Source of the DNA: Uranotaenia lowii
Lineage: Eukaryota > Arthropoda > Insecta > Diptera > Culicidae
Direction: 5' to 3'
Length of the DNA stretch: 64,000 bases
Assembly: GCF_029784155.1 (NCBI RefSeq)
Contig: NC_073692.1
Coordinates: forward strand, 276,063,913-276,127,912
Made by a program: the position numbers and the translations under genes. Shown here one piece after another: positions 12,227 to 24,560 of the stretch (positions are counted from its first letter, which is position 1; each line of letters starts with the position of its first letter). Under the pieces are notes generated by a model that saw nothing but the letters and a program-made list of their open reading frames with translations, was not told the origin of the DNA and searched no databases.

Positions 12227-12567
12227 GCTTAGCTTGATTGACTACTCACATCCACCCTAAATCATTGAACTTGAAATGCAACATTAAAATATTCTTAATC
12301 AATAGTTCATTATAAGCATCGTCAACCTTTAATTATATTTTTATCGGTATTAAAAAACGCATTTCAAAATCCATGATCGCAGGCGAGGCTCAGTAGAACG
12401 AATTCCACATCGCCAATGGTTGCTACTCCGTGATTGACCGAGGCCATCAATTTTGTCCAGAGGTCAAATGAATGGTATCTGGGATTGACAGCACATTCAC
12501 AATGAACAAAACTGATGCTCTCTCTTTACACATCAATAACGGCGCCGGCCACGTCCTAGTAGTCAAT
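12227..12567. repeat. Possible MITE-like repeat, GC-richer
   Basis: Starts with the tandem word TTAGC/AGCTTAGCTT. ATTGACTACT at 12237-12246 is inverted at 12558-12567. The interior is GC-richer than its surroundings and non-coding. No second copy in the window. Confidence 0.3.
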
Positions 12568-13080
12568 GGATAGGAGGAAAAAAGAGAAAAAGGATTGCAA
12601 GAATTATAATTCATGCTTTAGGACCGAGGTCACCTCTGCATCCTAGCAAAACAATTTTTTGTGTGGATTGGGTAAAAAGGATATAATCAGGAAACACTTT
12701 TGACTAGTGTTATGCAATCTGGGTTGAAATCCTATTATCTTTAGCTCCTGTGATTTCGTATTGAAATTATTCAATTCAGATAACATTTTTTAATAACTAC
12801 ATAATTGAATTTTGAATAGATATCATAAGGGTTACCATTACAACTTGTCGCATACTTAACTCTCTGCTACAAATCAAATAGTTTTAATCAAAACCCGAAA
12901 CATTTTTTTATAAATTTAAGTGAATCATCAAATTTTAGAAGATTTGAGTTTGAAATTACAATGGTTTGATCTTATTCTTTACGTACTTAAACTAATTTTT
13001 AATATTATTTTCCGTGAATAACATACTACACACTACTAGCTGTTTTTTCCTGGAGACATCAATCAACATTTATAAATAAA

Positions 13081-13430
13081 ACTAGCTGACCCTTTGTGCT
13101 TTGCTACACCTTCCGAAAATAAATGTAATTTGTAGAAATTTATTCAAATTTATATTTAAGAGAGCTTTTTTTTTTAATCAAACGTCATCATACTTCAGAA
13201 CCAACAACTTTAAAATGAGAGCTGCAGCTGCAGTTCTGAATTGCAATTCCAAGATGGTATATATTATCTCTAAACTCGTTTTTCAAGATCTGAAATTTGT
13301 TCTCTGTACCCAAAAAAACATTGTCCCTTCTTTGAAAAGCTCTTTATCTTAAATTTACATGGGAGCTCCCCCATCTTATCCAATTTTGTCCCCCACTGCT
13401 TGAAGAAGGTAGGCAAATTTAACCGGCTCG
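13081..13430 (+). mobile_element. Decayed retroelement-like remnant
   Basis: Contains ACTAGCTGACCC near 13081 and ACATGGGAGCTCCCCC near 13357. From general knowledge these words recur in RTE-like or related non-coding repeats of insects. No reading frame supports it. Confidence 0.3.
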
Positions 13431-16400
13431 AGTTTACATAAATTTATAATTGAAAGAAAAAGATTTGCATATTGGAGTTTATTGCATATTAATTGTACTT
13501 TATTGAAATAGAATTTTGAAATCCGATCAAAAGCGTGAATCGGGACAGTTTATTAGTATATTTTCTTATAATCTGTATTATGAGCACTTCCAGCTCCAGA
13601 TAAGCTTTAGATGGGGTATTTTTTGGAGTTTAAACAATAACTACAGAAATTTGAAAAAAAGATGAAAAGTATTTTTAATATCCATTTTCCAACGGATTTT
13701 TTCACCATCCTCGCCTACGAAGCAGTTTGAATATCTATCTTTTTATGCGCCTAAATTATGTTAAAAAAATGTTTCGCCATATTCCAAACTCGTGGACATG
13801 AGACATTATAGCTTGAAGTGTTCCCAAACAGCACTAATCATGGTACTGAAAAATATATTAAATTAGTTATGTATTAAATACAGTGCAAATTTCTTTTTTT
13901 TTTTTTTTTAATAAATTGACTACGGCAAAAAAGTTCTCAGCGTTTTTTTTATTTTCTCTTTGAAAGTCAAATATTCAAAATTGTTGGCAAAAACATATTT
14001 CTAAGTTATCATTTGTTCCGTATATTGGGGCAAGTGTCAATGCAAAGCTTATTTACAGATGCATCAGAGTAAATACGTATTCCTATTTTTGATCTTTCAA
14101 GGTTCACTGATATATCTGCAGTATTCCTGCAGTATAAATTTATGTTTGTTACTCCACTTTTAACGAATGCTGTTCAAAGGGAATGACCTTCATTTACAAA
14201 GACATTTAAGAATTTTCAATATCCGCTTCAGTTTCAACATTCGGAATACCTCTTCTGGTCTTTCCAACATATTGAATTATTTTGAAGATGAATTTCTTAA
14301 AAGTTCGACGTTTGCCCTTGCCCCACCGTGTAAGTTGACAGGAGGGAATATTGTTTTTAACACTTTAAGGGTATACTAAAAATTTCTCATAAAATTTTTG
14401 CGTCCAGTTGAATATCAGTTCTAAAGTCTCGCTTTTCAAAAACGAAGTGGATCAAAAGTATCTTTTATGCAGCCATGTAACACAAAAACACTCTTCATGT
14501 TAAGCACGTACTTGAATTGGTATGTAAGCAAAAAGTACCATGTTTTTTCCAGAATAATTTAAAATTAAAAGCTCCCATTTTCATTTCTAAATTCGTTTCA
14601 GTTGTGTATTTGGGCCGATGTAACAATTTCTAGAAGAAAACATGATGTTCAATTTTTTTTAACAGAAAAAGTTGATCGTTTGATCATGTTCTAATGTTCC
14701 ATGAATGAAAAGTCGGATATACACGAACTAAATATGGTAGTACTTTTGCAAATCTTTCAATTGTTTTTGATTCGATTGATAAAATACCAATCCGTGTCAC
14801 ATCTAGGCGTCATTTATTACCACGAATTAAGCAAGAAGAAAACACATCTAGGTTGCATATCGCCCCACGTGCATAAGAAACATAGGTACTTGGTTGAGAA
14901 ACAGGCGCCTGATTGTTAAATTTTTCCAGCGATCAATGAACAGTATGCTTCGGTTACTACCCACTTGCGACGACGCACACAGGAGTATTTTACCCCAAAT
15001 CCTAGCCAAAACCTCGAAATTAAAATTCAAAAAAATATAATTTTGTTTCGGGTTTTCGGCTTTTAGATAGTTGTTGCATATTAGTATTGTCGATTTTAAA
15101 CCATCAGTATAGTGAGTTCGTAATGGCATAACTCATAACATTGATGTATCAAAATTATAAATTTTGTTTTCCAAAATTTGGTATAATCATGTACAATCAC
15201 AGGCACAATAATGAGACTATGAACAAAGTTTCTTCTACAAACCTTCAGTTTTGATATAACCAATGAATTGTGGCTGAAATTGCGATTAATTCTTGATAAA
15301 CACATGTAGTAGAGAAGCTAAACAAAGTAGTGCAATATTTTCGAAAAAAACTTATATTAGTTTTTCACAAATTATTGTTTAAGTATATCTTCCGGGCTTC
15401 GCCGGGAAAAATTTCAAAATTTAAGCGTATTTTGTCCCTAATTTTGATTCAGATAGCGAGCATGTCGTGCATTTACTTTGTGTTATACAAACGTTTTTTA
15501 ATGGGTTTGATTTGTTTGTTTCAAAAATTGTAATTTGAAATTTTGGTTAAAAATGAGTTGTGTATACTTGAAAACAAACTTGCCGCTGTAGGATTACAAT
15601 TTCCCCATGTTTTTCGACATGACACGCTCAGGCAATCTGGAAAAATGAAATCATTCGAAAATCGCATCAAAATAATCAAAACCCGCGCATAGAAAATAAG
15701 GGAAGTTAATGTACGATGACTGAGAAATGATTTTTTAATTATGATATATATAAAATTATCCGTCTATCAATTTCTTCAAAAAATGTTGGATTTTTTCAAT
15801 TCAAATTGTAAAAAAAAAAGTTGACATTAATTTACATCGTACAATTCTAGACAAAAAACTTAACAAATTCCACGTATCTTAATTGAGATACGGAACATAA
15901 GGGCCCAGCTGAATCCATTATCTCGCGTGCATTTTGATATTTCTTCCGAGGTCATAGAACCGTCTTCACTTGTTCGATTAAGAGGAACTGGTGGTCTCCG
16001 AGGATTTTTTGATGAAACTCCACTTAAACATCACAGAAAACATTAAAATACTACACTTGAATCACAAACAAACGTATTTTTTCACCAAAAGTTTAAAATT
16101 TTTCTGTATGAAAAAGTGAAAAATCGAATTTTATTTAAATTTTTTGTCTTGATGTACTCATCATTTCCAATTGTTTCAAATGATTTTTAAAGGAAAATAA
16201 AAAATAATGAAATGCTGGGTTAAGGGGAAGGAGATGCTTTAGCAAATAAGTCTTCAATATTTGCTGTAAAACAGCTTCTCCTACTACCCATGCATTTCAA
16301 GCATTCCAAAATAAGAGTGATTATTTCTGAAATATAACAAAATTTGAGAAGAATAGTGGACACTTGTAACAAATTTTCTCAATTGATTTATTTCGATATC

Positions 16401-17102
16401 CTTTGATACAACTAATAAATTCTTTTATAAACAATCTACGAATTTTTAATATTCACAGTGAACACTTGTTGCTTTAAAGATAATTTTTGAGATTTGTATA
16501 TGTGGCAAAAAGATAAAAAAGGTGTTTCTTTAAAAAATTTCACTTTATGAACTATTTAATCATTTTATAGTTTCTTTTTAACGTTTTTGAATTTATCGTT
16601 ATAAATTTAGTTAAACAAATGGGAATAATACATACATTTTTCGAGGAGAAAATGCAGAAAAAAAAAATTGAAGTTATCCATTATACTTTTTCCTGAGCTT
16701 TTTTATATTAGCGCTACTCTCACAACAAAATCTTAATGATTCTTATAATGCAACTACAGATTTGGAAAACCAAACATTTAAGAAAAGTTTATGGTAATAA
16801 TTGCTGTGAATTTAAAACTAATTGTGTAAATCTGATATTTCAATATTCTCTGATGGTTTATGCTGAATGATGAAATTCGAAAATATTGTATTATTATCAG
16901 AAATTTGGTTTCAATCTTTATCTTCATTATTATTCTCTTGAATTTCAAACTCTCATTCTAGATTTTTATTTCTATTTGAAATGATATAAATTCCTTTTTT
17001 TTCCTTTTTTTGGTAAAATTTTAAAATATAATAATAAATTAAATTGAGGGTTATTTTCTGATATTTAATACTTTTCTTTAAAAAAAAAAAGTACTAATCA
17101 AT
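13431..17102. other. AT-rich DNA without a supported gene
   Basis: Contains a CGGGC-TTC-GCCGG mini-hairpin near 15392, and GTATGAAAAAGTGAAAAATC at 16106, which also occurs at 12196. No coding region. Confidence 0.5.
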
Positions 17103-17111
17103 TGCGATTTT

Positions 17112-17314
17112 AGGCTTGTGATATAGCTCAGTTGGCAAGTTTGTTGTCTCCTGAGCTGATGTCTGCGAGTTCGAGCCCAAGAGCAAACATCGAACACAGT
17201 TGTACCGGATAAGTTTTTCAATAACGATCCGCCAACTGCAACGTTGATAAAGTCGCGAACGCCATAAAGATGGTAAAACGACTATAATCGAAACAAAAAA
17301 AAAAAGAAAAAAAA
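17112..17314 (+). mobile_element. tRNA-derived SINE with poly-A tail
   Basis: The Pol III A box TAGCTCAGTTGG (17124-17135) and B box GAGTTCGAGCC (17167-17177) are tRNA-spaced. A tRNA-unrelated body and an A-rich tail (17291-17314) follow. TGCGATTTT flanks it at 17103-17111 and 17315-17323, a likely target duplication. The tail and direct repeats show LINE-driven insertion. Confidence 0.88.
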
Positions 17315-17670
17315 TGCGATTTTTATAACCAAAGTTTTATTTTCAGGATGTATTTTCTACTTAAAATATAGCTGGAATTTTATGCTGGGAAATTCTAGCA
17401 ACAAAGGAAAACATAGGCACATTTTAACATAATATAAATTTCTTTAATTTTTACCCAGAAGTTAAATTAGCTCAAGGTTCCGGGAGTTGATGGTTAAGTT
17501 GAATCCTTTATTTCCTCAATATTTTTAATATTTTATAATATTACCAAAAAAGTGCACACATTTTTCAGATAAATTTTTACCTTTATTCAAAAGGTATACC
17601 GAAAAGAAGTGCTGCTAGAAAAAAAACTGTATATAATTTTGAATTTGGAAAACAAGTAAATAAGTAAATG

Positions 17671-18932
17671 AAGGGTGATACGTTCAAAATTTGGTCAATA
17701 TCAACTTGACGTATTTCTTTCAATTGTGCATTTAAAAAACCTGAACACCCCTTATTTTGAAGGCGTGTGTGTGTAGAATGATGCTTCTATTTTTATATTG
17801 GAATTCACTCTTCAGTTGTAAAAATGTCGTCCAAGGAAGAAGAGCAGCGTATCAAAATTTTGATCGCGCATCGCGAAAATTCGAGCTAATCGCACGCAAA
17901 GCTGGCAAAATTGCTAAAAGTTGCCAAATAAACCGTTACAAATGTAATTAAAGCGTTTGGGGAACGTTTGTCGACAGCCAGGAAGTCGACAAAGAGAGTT
18001 GCCGGTAGTTTCAAGCGAAACCCTAACCTCTCTCTTCAGGATGCCGCAAATAAGCTGGGTGTATCGTCTACAACCGTGCATCGAGCCAAAAAACGAGCCG
18101 GACTATCGACTTAAAAGAAGACAGTGACTCCAAATCGCGAATATAAACAAAATACGACAGCCAAAGCGCGATCCTGGAGGCTGTACCTACCCGACGATGC
18201 TGACGAAGTTTGACTGCGTGGTAATGGACGACGAAACCTACGTCAAAGCCGACCACAAGCAGCTTCCGGGACAGGAGTTTTATTCGGCAAAAGGAAGGAG
18301 AAAGGTAGCAGATATTTTCAAGCACATGAAACTGTCAAAGTTCGCCAAGAAATATCTGGTTTGGCAAGCCATCTGTACCTGTGGCTTGAAAAGCAGCATT
18401 TTCATAGCATCCGGGACTGTCAACCAAGAAATTTACGTGAGGGAGTGTTTGAATAAACGTCTGCTGCCTTTCCTGAAGAAACACGATTGTTCCGTACTGT
18501 TTTGGCCGGATTTGGCATCTTGCCGTTACGGTAAAAGGCCATGGAGTGGTACGCCGCCAACAACGTACAGGTGGTTCCCAAGGACAAGAACCCTCCCAAC
18601 ACGCCAGAGCTCCACCCAATTGAGAAATACTGGGCTATTGTCAAGCAAACCTAAAGAAGACCAAAAAAACTTTTAAGGACGAGCAGCAGTTCAAGGCAAA
18701 CTGGCTTTCTGCGGCGAAGAAGGTGGACAAGGTGGCTGTACAAAATCTGATGTCAGGGGTTAAGCGTAAGGCCAGGCAATTCGGATTTGGAAAAGCGGAA
18801 TCCTAACTGAATATTTTTCCTGAATTTTATACTAATTAAACTTGAAAAGAAATTTAATTTGATATTTCAAATAAACGATTTCACCGATTTACACGCGTTT
18901 TCCCTTGACCAAATTTTGACCGTATCACCCTT
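17671..18932 (+). mobile_element. Second Tc1/mariner element, inverted ends present
   Basis: 1262 bp. It starts AAGGGTGATACGTTCAAAAT and ends with the inverted form (differing by T/G), followed by TA at 18933-18934. On the left the TA has become TG. The ends match, from general knowledge, those of the mosquito ITmD37E type. Confidence 0.92.
17824..18806 (+). pseudogene. Tc1/mariner (DD37E-type) transposase, broken
   Basis: The original ATG is at 17824 (MSSKEEEQRIKILIAHREN), followed by stops TAA near 17888 and 17927. Helix-turn-helix sequence (LSLQDAANKLGVSSTTVHRA) follows near 18030-18090. From 18197 a 159-codon frame contains VVMDDETYVKAD (first Asp), YLVWQAICTCG, and FWPDLASCRYG (second Asp, codon 18509-18511). 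The frame then shifts. HPIEKYWAIVKQ (Glu codon 18622-18624) and the basic C-terminus (VKRKARQFGFG) continue to TAA at 18804-18806. The Asp-Glu gap is 110 nt, one base short of 37 codons. At about 327 codons the length is normal for the family, but at least three stops and a frameshift make it inactive. Confidence 0.92.
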
Positions 18933-18999
18933 TATTGTTTATCAAAAAAATGGATTTAGAACTGAAATGTGCTACCAAACCTTCAATCATAAATTCAAA

Positions 19000-19480
19000 T
19001 TCTGATATTTTGAGGATTCGATCTGGGCTTACTAATTCAATTGTTTATTCTGAATCCAATTGATGCATCTGAACTGAAATACTAATTTAGAATGATGACT
19101 CTGACTCTGATTTTTTTTTATCCTGGATCGAAATTTTGAAGCGTTGTTATATTTTAATTCTTCATACAAATTTAGTTAAAGAACTTTGAATCAAAATATG
19201 AAACCAAAACTCAGGATGATTCCTTGTTTTCTTTTAACATATCTTAATTATTTTTTTTAAAATTTAAAATGCACATAAGTTTTTGAAATCAAGAGTGAAA
19301 TTTTAAATGAAATGAATCATGATTTCAAAACACCTTTTAAAGCTATTTTCTAATGATGATTCTAACTGAAAATCAAGAATCAAGAAATATAAAAATGGAA
19401 AAAAAATATTTTGGTAATATGAAACCACAACCTTCAAAAATTTTTCTTTTTTTTACCTTACCAAACTTCCTTTATCCTGA
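19000..19480 (-). repeat. R1 repeat, shorter copy
   Basis: AAAACTCAGGATGATTCC and flanking AT-rich words align with 24190-24240. Weak overall, and given on that basis. Confidence 0.4.
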
Positions 19481-19796
19481 ATTTGTTGAAACCCTTTTTT
19501 TCCAGTTTCAAATCACTTTCTTTGAATCACGCTCCAAACAATTCAGAATATTTTCATAGCGATGAGAGTGATAGTGAGAAACCAATAGTTTTACTCCAAT
19601 TTGCACAAAAATCTGCTGTCATGCTGAATGAAATCCCTTAAATGTCAATGTTAAGATATTTTGTCACATGAAAAAGGAATATTTCACCTAAATTGAGTTA
19701 AAAAATTGTGACCATTTTACTGATAATTTATTTTTTCCGCTTGGGGGGGGGGGGGGATTGATTACCCCCATCACACACTCCGTAGATCCGCGCATG

Positions 19797-19817
19797 GGAG
19801 TGTCAAATTGACACTCC
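19797..19817. repeat. Perfect 21-bp palindrome
   Basis: GGAGTGTCAA and its exact inverse around a single A. It follows a 14-16 base G run at 19743-19756. Confidence 0.9.
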
Positions 19818-19896
19818 AGGGACAATAACAAGTAAAAATGTCAGGGATGAATGAGGCTTAAGTTTTAGTTCAGCAAAGACCAACGTTTTGGATAAT

Positions 19897-19945
19897 TAAG
19901 ACCAAGTAGAATTAATTTCAACTTCATCAATTCTACTTGGTCTTA
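19897..19945. repeat. Perfect stem-loop with 17-bp arms
   Basis: TAAGACCAAGTAGAATT (19897-19913) and its inverse (19929-19945) around a 15-nt loop. It is too short for a usual animal pre-miRNA. It lies just before the repeat at 19963. Confidence 0.9.
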
Positions 19946-19962
19946 TTTTCATAAAAAATAAA

Positions 19963-20050
19963 GAGTGTATTCGAAAAAATGCAGCACTTTGTTGAATGGA
20001 TAACTTTCGAATGCAAGAATTAAAATTAATGAAATTTTTAGTGAAACTAT
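19963..20050 (+). repeat. ATGCAACACTTTGTT repeat, copy 2
   Basis: GAGTGTATTCGAAAAAATGC then AGCACTTTGTT; aligns with 11865 and 22005. Possibly a mariner-type end, but no partner end was found. Confidence 0.6.
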
Positions 20051-20836
20051 CTGGCAATCATCCCTTTCCCAAGTATAGAATTTTTGTTTGAATGATGTGC
20101 TTTATTTCCTGGAGCTTCAAATAACCTCAAAATTCGGGCTTGTAATTACCGGGGTAAAATAAAACTCTTTGAATTGGTTTGACGTGTTTTTTGTTGACGT
20201 CTCGAGCTTTTCTGCCATGATAACTTACATAATCTTGATGACTATAGCGCCTTAAAAGCCAACATACCATGGTATCTGGTTCATTTTTAGCATCTTTGAT
20301 GTCAGAGGACTTTTTCAAAACTTATCCTCCACCGATAAAATAGTTTATCGTCATCTTCCAACATAAATTAAATCTTCATAATTCCATACAAATTTTAGAA
20401 CAAAAAATCTTCAAAATTTCATAAAAATTTAAGACCCGTTGCCTGAAACTTTCCCTTTGAACTATATGTGTAAAAATTTTCATGAGATCTTGTATAAGGC
20501 CTAGGACCAATCTCAGAGTTCAAGGTCTAAGATTTTCAAAATCGGCTGATTTGGGCCACTTTTACGCTTAATTTTACTTTTTAATAGTAAATCAGTCAAT
20601 TTCGAAGGCTTCTGTATTCGAAAACATGTGTACTAAACTTCATAGCTAAGTAGCAAAGTTTACCTTCTCGACAACATCTTCCACCAAATCCACTTGACAC
20701 ACATCACATCCGTTCATAAGTAGCCTGGAATAGGCACAATTCAAAATCTTCGATTTTATATTTAACAATATAAATCATTTTCCAAGTTTACTATCCACAC
20801 TTGTAATTTTGTAATGTTTATCATAGTTTGAACTTT

Positions 20837-20892
20837 GTATGAATAATTTGTATGAATAATTTGTATGAATAATTTGTATGAATAATTTGTAT
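20837..20892 (+). repeat. 13-bp tandem repeat, four copies
   Basis: GTATGAATAATTT repeated exactly four times, plus a partial fifth. Confidence 0.9.
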
Positions 20893-21261
20893 TAGTATTG
20901 GATTTTTTTCTCCTGTGGATCATATCAGCAGAAGCAAACTTTTATTACCAAGTGCAGCACTTCAAGATGTGCGAATGATTTCTCAGCCTCCGTATCCACT
21001 TTTGAGGTTGTTGTTTGAATATGCTAAAACAAGTGGTAAGGGTCTAGAAACCTTTTATTGGCTTTGGCAACAGATTCATCCTGAATAATTTGGATCAAAA
21101 AATGTTTGTTTTAAATTCTTTTTACGTTTCCTTGAATTAATAAAAGAACAGAAACAAAATTTAACCGTTCAAGCAGTATTTCGAATCTTTACCTCATAAA
21201 CTTGAAACCAATACCAGTTGAGGGACTTCACTACTCAATGTATTGTTTACTTTACCACTTT

Positions 21262-21345
21262 TACCATCGTCATCATCATCATCAACATCGCCATGATCAG
21301 CAGCATCATCGTCATCTTCACCAAAGCTCAACTAAGGAGAGATTC
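21262..21345. repeat. CAT/CAG-rich simple sequence
   Basis: Imperfect ATC/CATC repeats. The His-rich frame over them (21202-21399) is probably a by-product. Confidence 0.6.
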
Positions 21346-22004
21346 CGAAAACTCTTGAAAACATTCAGAGGGTGCCGCGGTTCGTCACCTTCTACATAGC
21401 TATGAACGAATGACAGTAGCAAAGTCAACATCATCCCCCCTTTCACCGGCACCTTCTATGGGGGATTCCAAAGCGAAAAATAAAAGAAACGACAAAATGT
21501 TGTGATGCTGTGTCGTGTGGTTTTGTGAGAAAACGTTTTGTCGGGTGAGTAACTTTCAGCAAATATATACATATTTCATTGCGGAATGATACCAATTAAG
21601 ACAATTATTCAAACCACACTTCACTATGTAAATTAATATGCTATTAATACCGAGCGGCAGTGTTTTCCTGTTGTCGGTTGGCTTGTCCTAATTACCTTAT
21701 GCTGATCAGTTATTTAGCTGTCGCTCATCAACTTTTTTGTCTTACCGACCCTTTGAATTTATGGATGAACTGATTAGGAAAGCAGCAATGTGTTGGGGTT
21801 TTGAATAATTGCGAAATGTTTTTTGCAAATGCAAGGTATATTCTTCAAAAATGCTTCAACCGCTACCTGCCCTTATGAAGTAATGCGTGTCAAAGATTTA
21901 AAACTCAAACACATAAATGAGCTTTTTTGAATCCGGAACTTGAACAACGCCGTTAAGATTTGATTGTTGAAATTGATGATTCAACTGGCACGCTTATAAC
22001 TAAG

Positions 22005-22100
22005 GAGTGTATTCTAAAAAAAATGCAACACTTTGTTTTGAGGATAACTTGTGGATGCATGGAAGGAAATTGATGAAATTTGTAGTGCAGTAGTAGGTAG
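22005..22100 (+). repeat. ATGCAACACTTTGTT repeat, copy 3
   Basis: GAGTGTATTCTAAAAAAAAT then GCAACACTTTGTT and GATAACTT, as in the two other copies. Confidence 0.6.
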
Positions 22101-24109
22101 TGTAATGTGTACGTGTGAAAAATTTGGTAACAATCTTTCAAATAGTTTTAGAGAAAGCGTCCAATACAGTAGCTAATTGACATCCTTTTTGGGCAGGATC
22201 TAGAAAAATCCAGTGAGAGTCCCAGCCCCAGCGGGAGACCCCTAAACAGCTGGAAATCAGACATTCTACCATAGTTCATATGGTTTATCGTTTAACGAGT
22301 CGTGGGGGATCTAACAGTGAGCTCAAATTGAAATTAAAATGAAGATGATTGATTCCATAAAGTTATGGAATGTGAGAGGTTTTATTACTGAGAACGTTTT
22401 ATCAAGCGCAATTTGAAAATATCGTCAGGGGAAGCCATAAAAAAGGTAAATTTTTCTGAAATGTTCATCAAGTTGACTGGTAAATACAGGGGACTGAGAT
22501 AAACGGAGAATCATCGTCAATGATCAAACAAATTTTGCAGCCAATGATTGAATTTGTGGCAATTTGTTGCAATTTGTTAGAGAGAATTAGAAGGTTTAAT
22601 GTAAAATGAGAGAAACCGGAGCTCAGAGAGAGTAAAAATGTGCTAATTTTTGCAAATTGTTGCGATTTGTTAGATTTGTTAAGCAGTTGTGGATTTTAGA
22701 TCATTACCGTTCCAAATTCAAAGAGTTCTCTCTCCACTGCAATCCCTCGGGTAAATATGACTGATTTCATTTCTACAAGATAGAAAAGTTGCCGGAATAG
22801 ATAGAAAAAAATACGGTGGTCAAATCGTGCGCAAAATATTTGGTCCGCTAGTGGGAAGATTTTGTGAAAAACAAACGTAATGGACAGCAAAAAGAACTTT
22901 TTGGTGGACGCTTGGCAGATTGCCAGTCAGAAATTTTTTCGTAGACAAGTCTCGCCTGTATGTTCCGGAGATAAACAAGGAGATAAATTAAAAGTTTGAT
23001 GTCTAGTACTTGAGGAGGCTGACAATCTGTGAAAGCTGAGAATCAGTCAGTGATTTAAAACAATTGACACGAAGAATGGCAAAATTTATTTAGAAGACTG
23101 CTCCCAAATGCGACAGAACTAAGCACTTAAATAGGTCCCACAAAAATTCAACCATTTTTTGGTTGGAAATTGAATCGAGCCATTCAGCGAAAATTGTGGT
23201 GAAGTGATAAAAAGTTAAATATGAAGGAGGACAATCTGCTAAATTTGGTTTAACTTTGGCCAAAAATATTGAGTAATTTTGAATGTCATGTAATGTAATT
23301 CAGGAAACATATAATGTTTCCTGGAAACATATAATGTAAAAGCCTAGATTAGAAAAAAGAGTGATTTAAGAGATACATTAAAGATGATGCCTGTGGTGTC
23401 CACAAATGAAAATCGAAAAACTCCTGCATAGGACGCTATCTCTAAAATCACTTGAGCAGCCGCCAAATTGACCTCTTCGATGTCGGATTTTTTTGGGTCA
23501 AGACACTGGCAGTAATGGGCATAATATAAATTGTCCGTCATAAGCGTGGAAATGAACGCATGCAAAAATTGTCATCATCGAATATCTTAAACCGTCCATA
23601 TACATTTTGTAGATTTGCCCAAAATAACTAACCTGAAATTTTTTTTTGCTCAATTTTACTTGATTTAGGGATGCCTCAAAGTTTCAATATTTTCACTTTG
23701 AAAATCACCAAAGCGGGAGCCAAAGAAAATCCAAAAAAAAAGAAATTTTAAACATTTTTTTTTGTTTTTAATAATTCGTTTTTAAGTTCCATTACATATG
23801 TAGTTTCTAGTTTTACATATAAACTTTAAAAAAAAAATAATAAAATCCTAATAATTGTAAACTAAATTTGTATAATGAAGTCTTTACTAACCAAATTCAG
23901 AAATAGTTTTAATCGATGTTTTAAATTTTTGTATTTGCTCAAGAGTATGTAATATTGATATTATTTGATAAGAGTATAGAAAACGTTAATTTATAAAACA
24001 TTCAATATCTTTAAAATAAAACTTGTTCTATGTTCAATGCAAATAAGCTAAATTTACCAAACTCTTGGCCAAATAAAAAAATATTGATGAAAATATATCA
24101 AATATCAGG

Positions 24110-24560
24110 ATCGCTATTTCGAAACTTTCATGTTCGAATTCTGCATTAAAATTAAATTCAAGAACTTTGAATTTCAGAGTTCTTGAAATAAAAACTCAGG
24201 ATGGTTTCTAATTTTCTTTTTTTTATCAATAAAATTGTTATCTAGTCATTGAAAATGCTTATAAGATTCGAAAATCATGGATAAAATTTAGTATGAAAGC
24301 CAAACCAAATTTGAATCAAGATCTTAAAACAGCATATTGTTTTTAATTTCCATTGATAATCCGAATTGAAATTCAAAAATCCTAACTGAAATAAAATTTT
24401 GACTTTGATGACATGTTACCAGAATTTTATTCAAGAAATGAGATAAATTGAAAAATTGTGGCAAAATTTAAACCTGAGGTTAGATTTGGAGGTTTTTGTT
24501 TCAGTTCAGAGCAAAGATTGCTACTCTTGAATAACCACATTTTATCATAAAAATTTGATT
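24110..24560 (-). repeat. R1 repeat, shorter copy
   Basis: Shares ATTGCTACTCTTGAATAACC-type sequence with 34660-34690 and AAAACTCAGGATGGTTTC with 19208-19230. More diverged than the two long copies. Confidence 0.5.
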
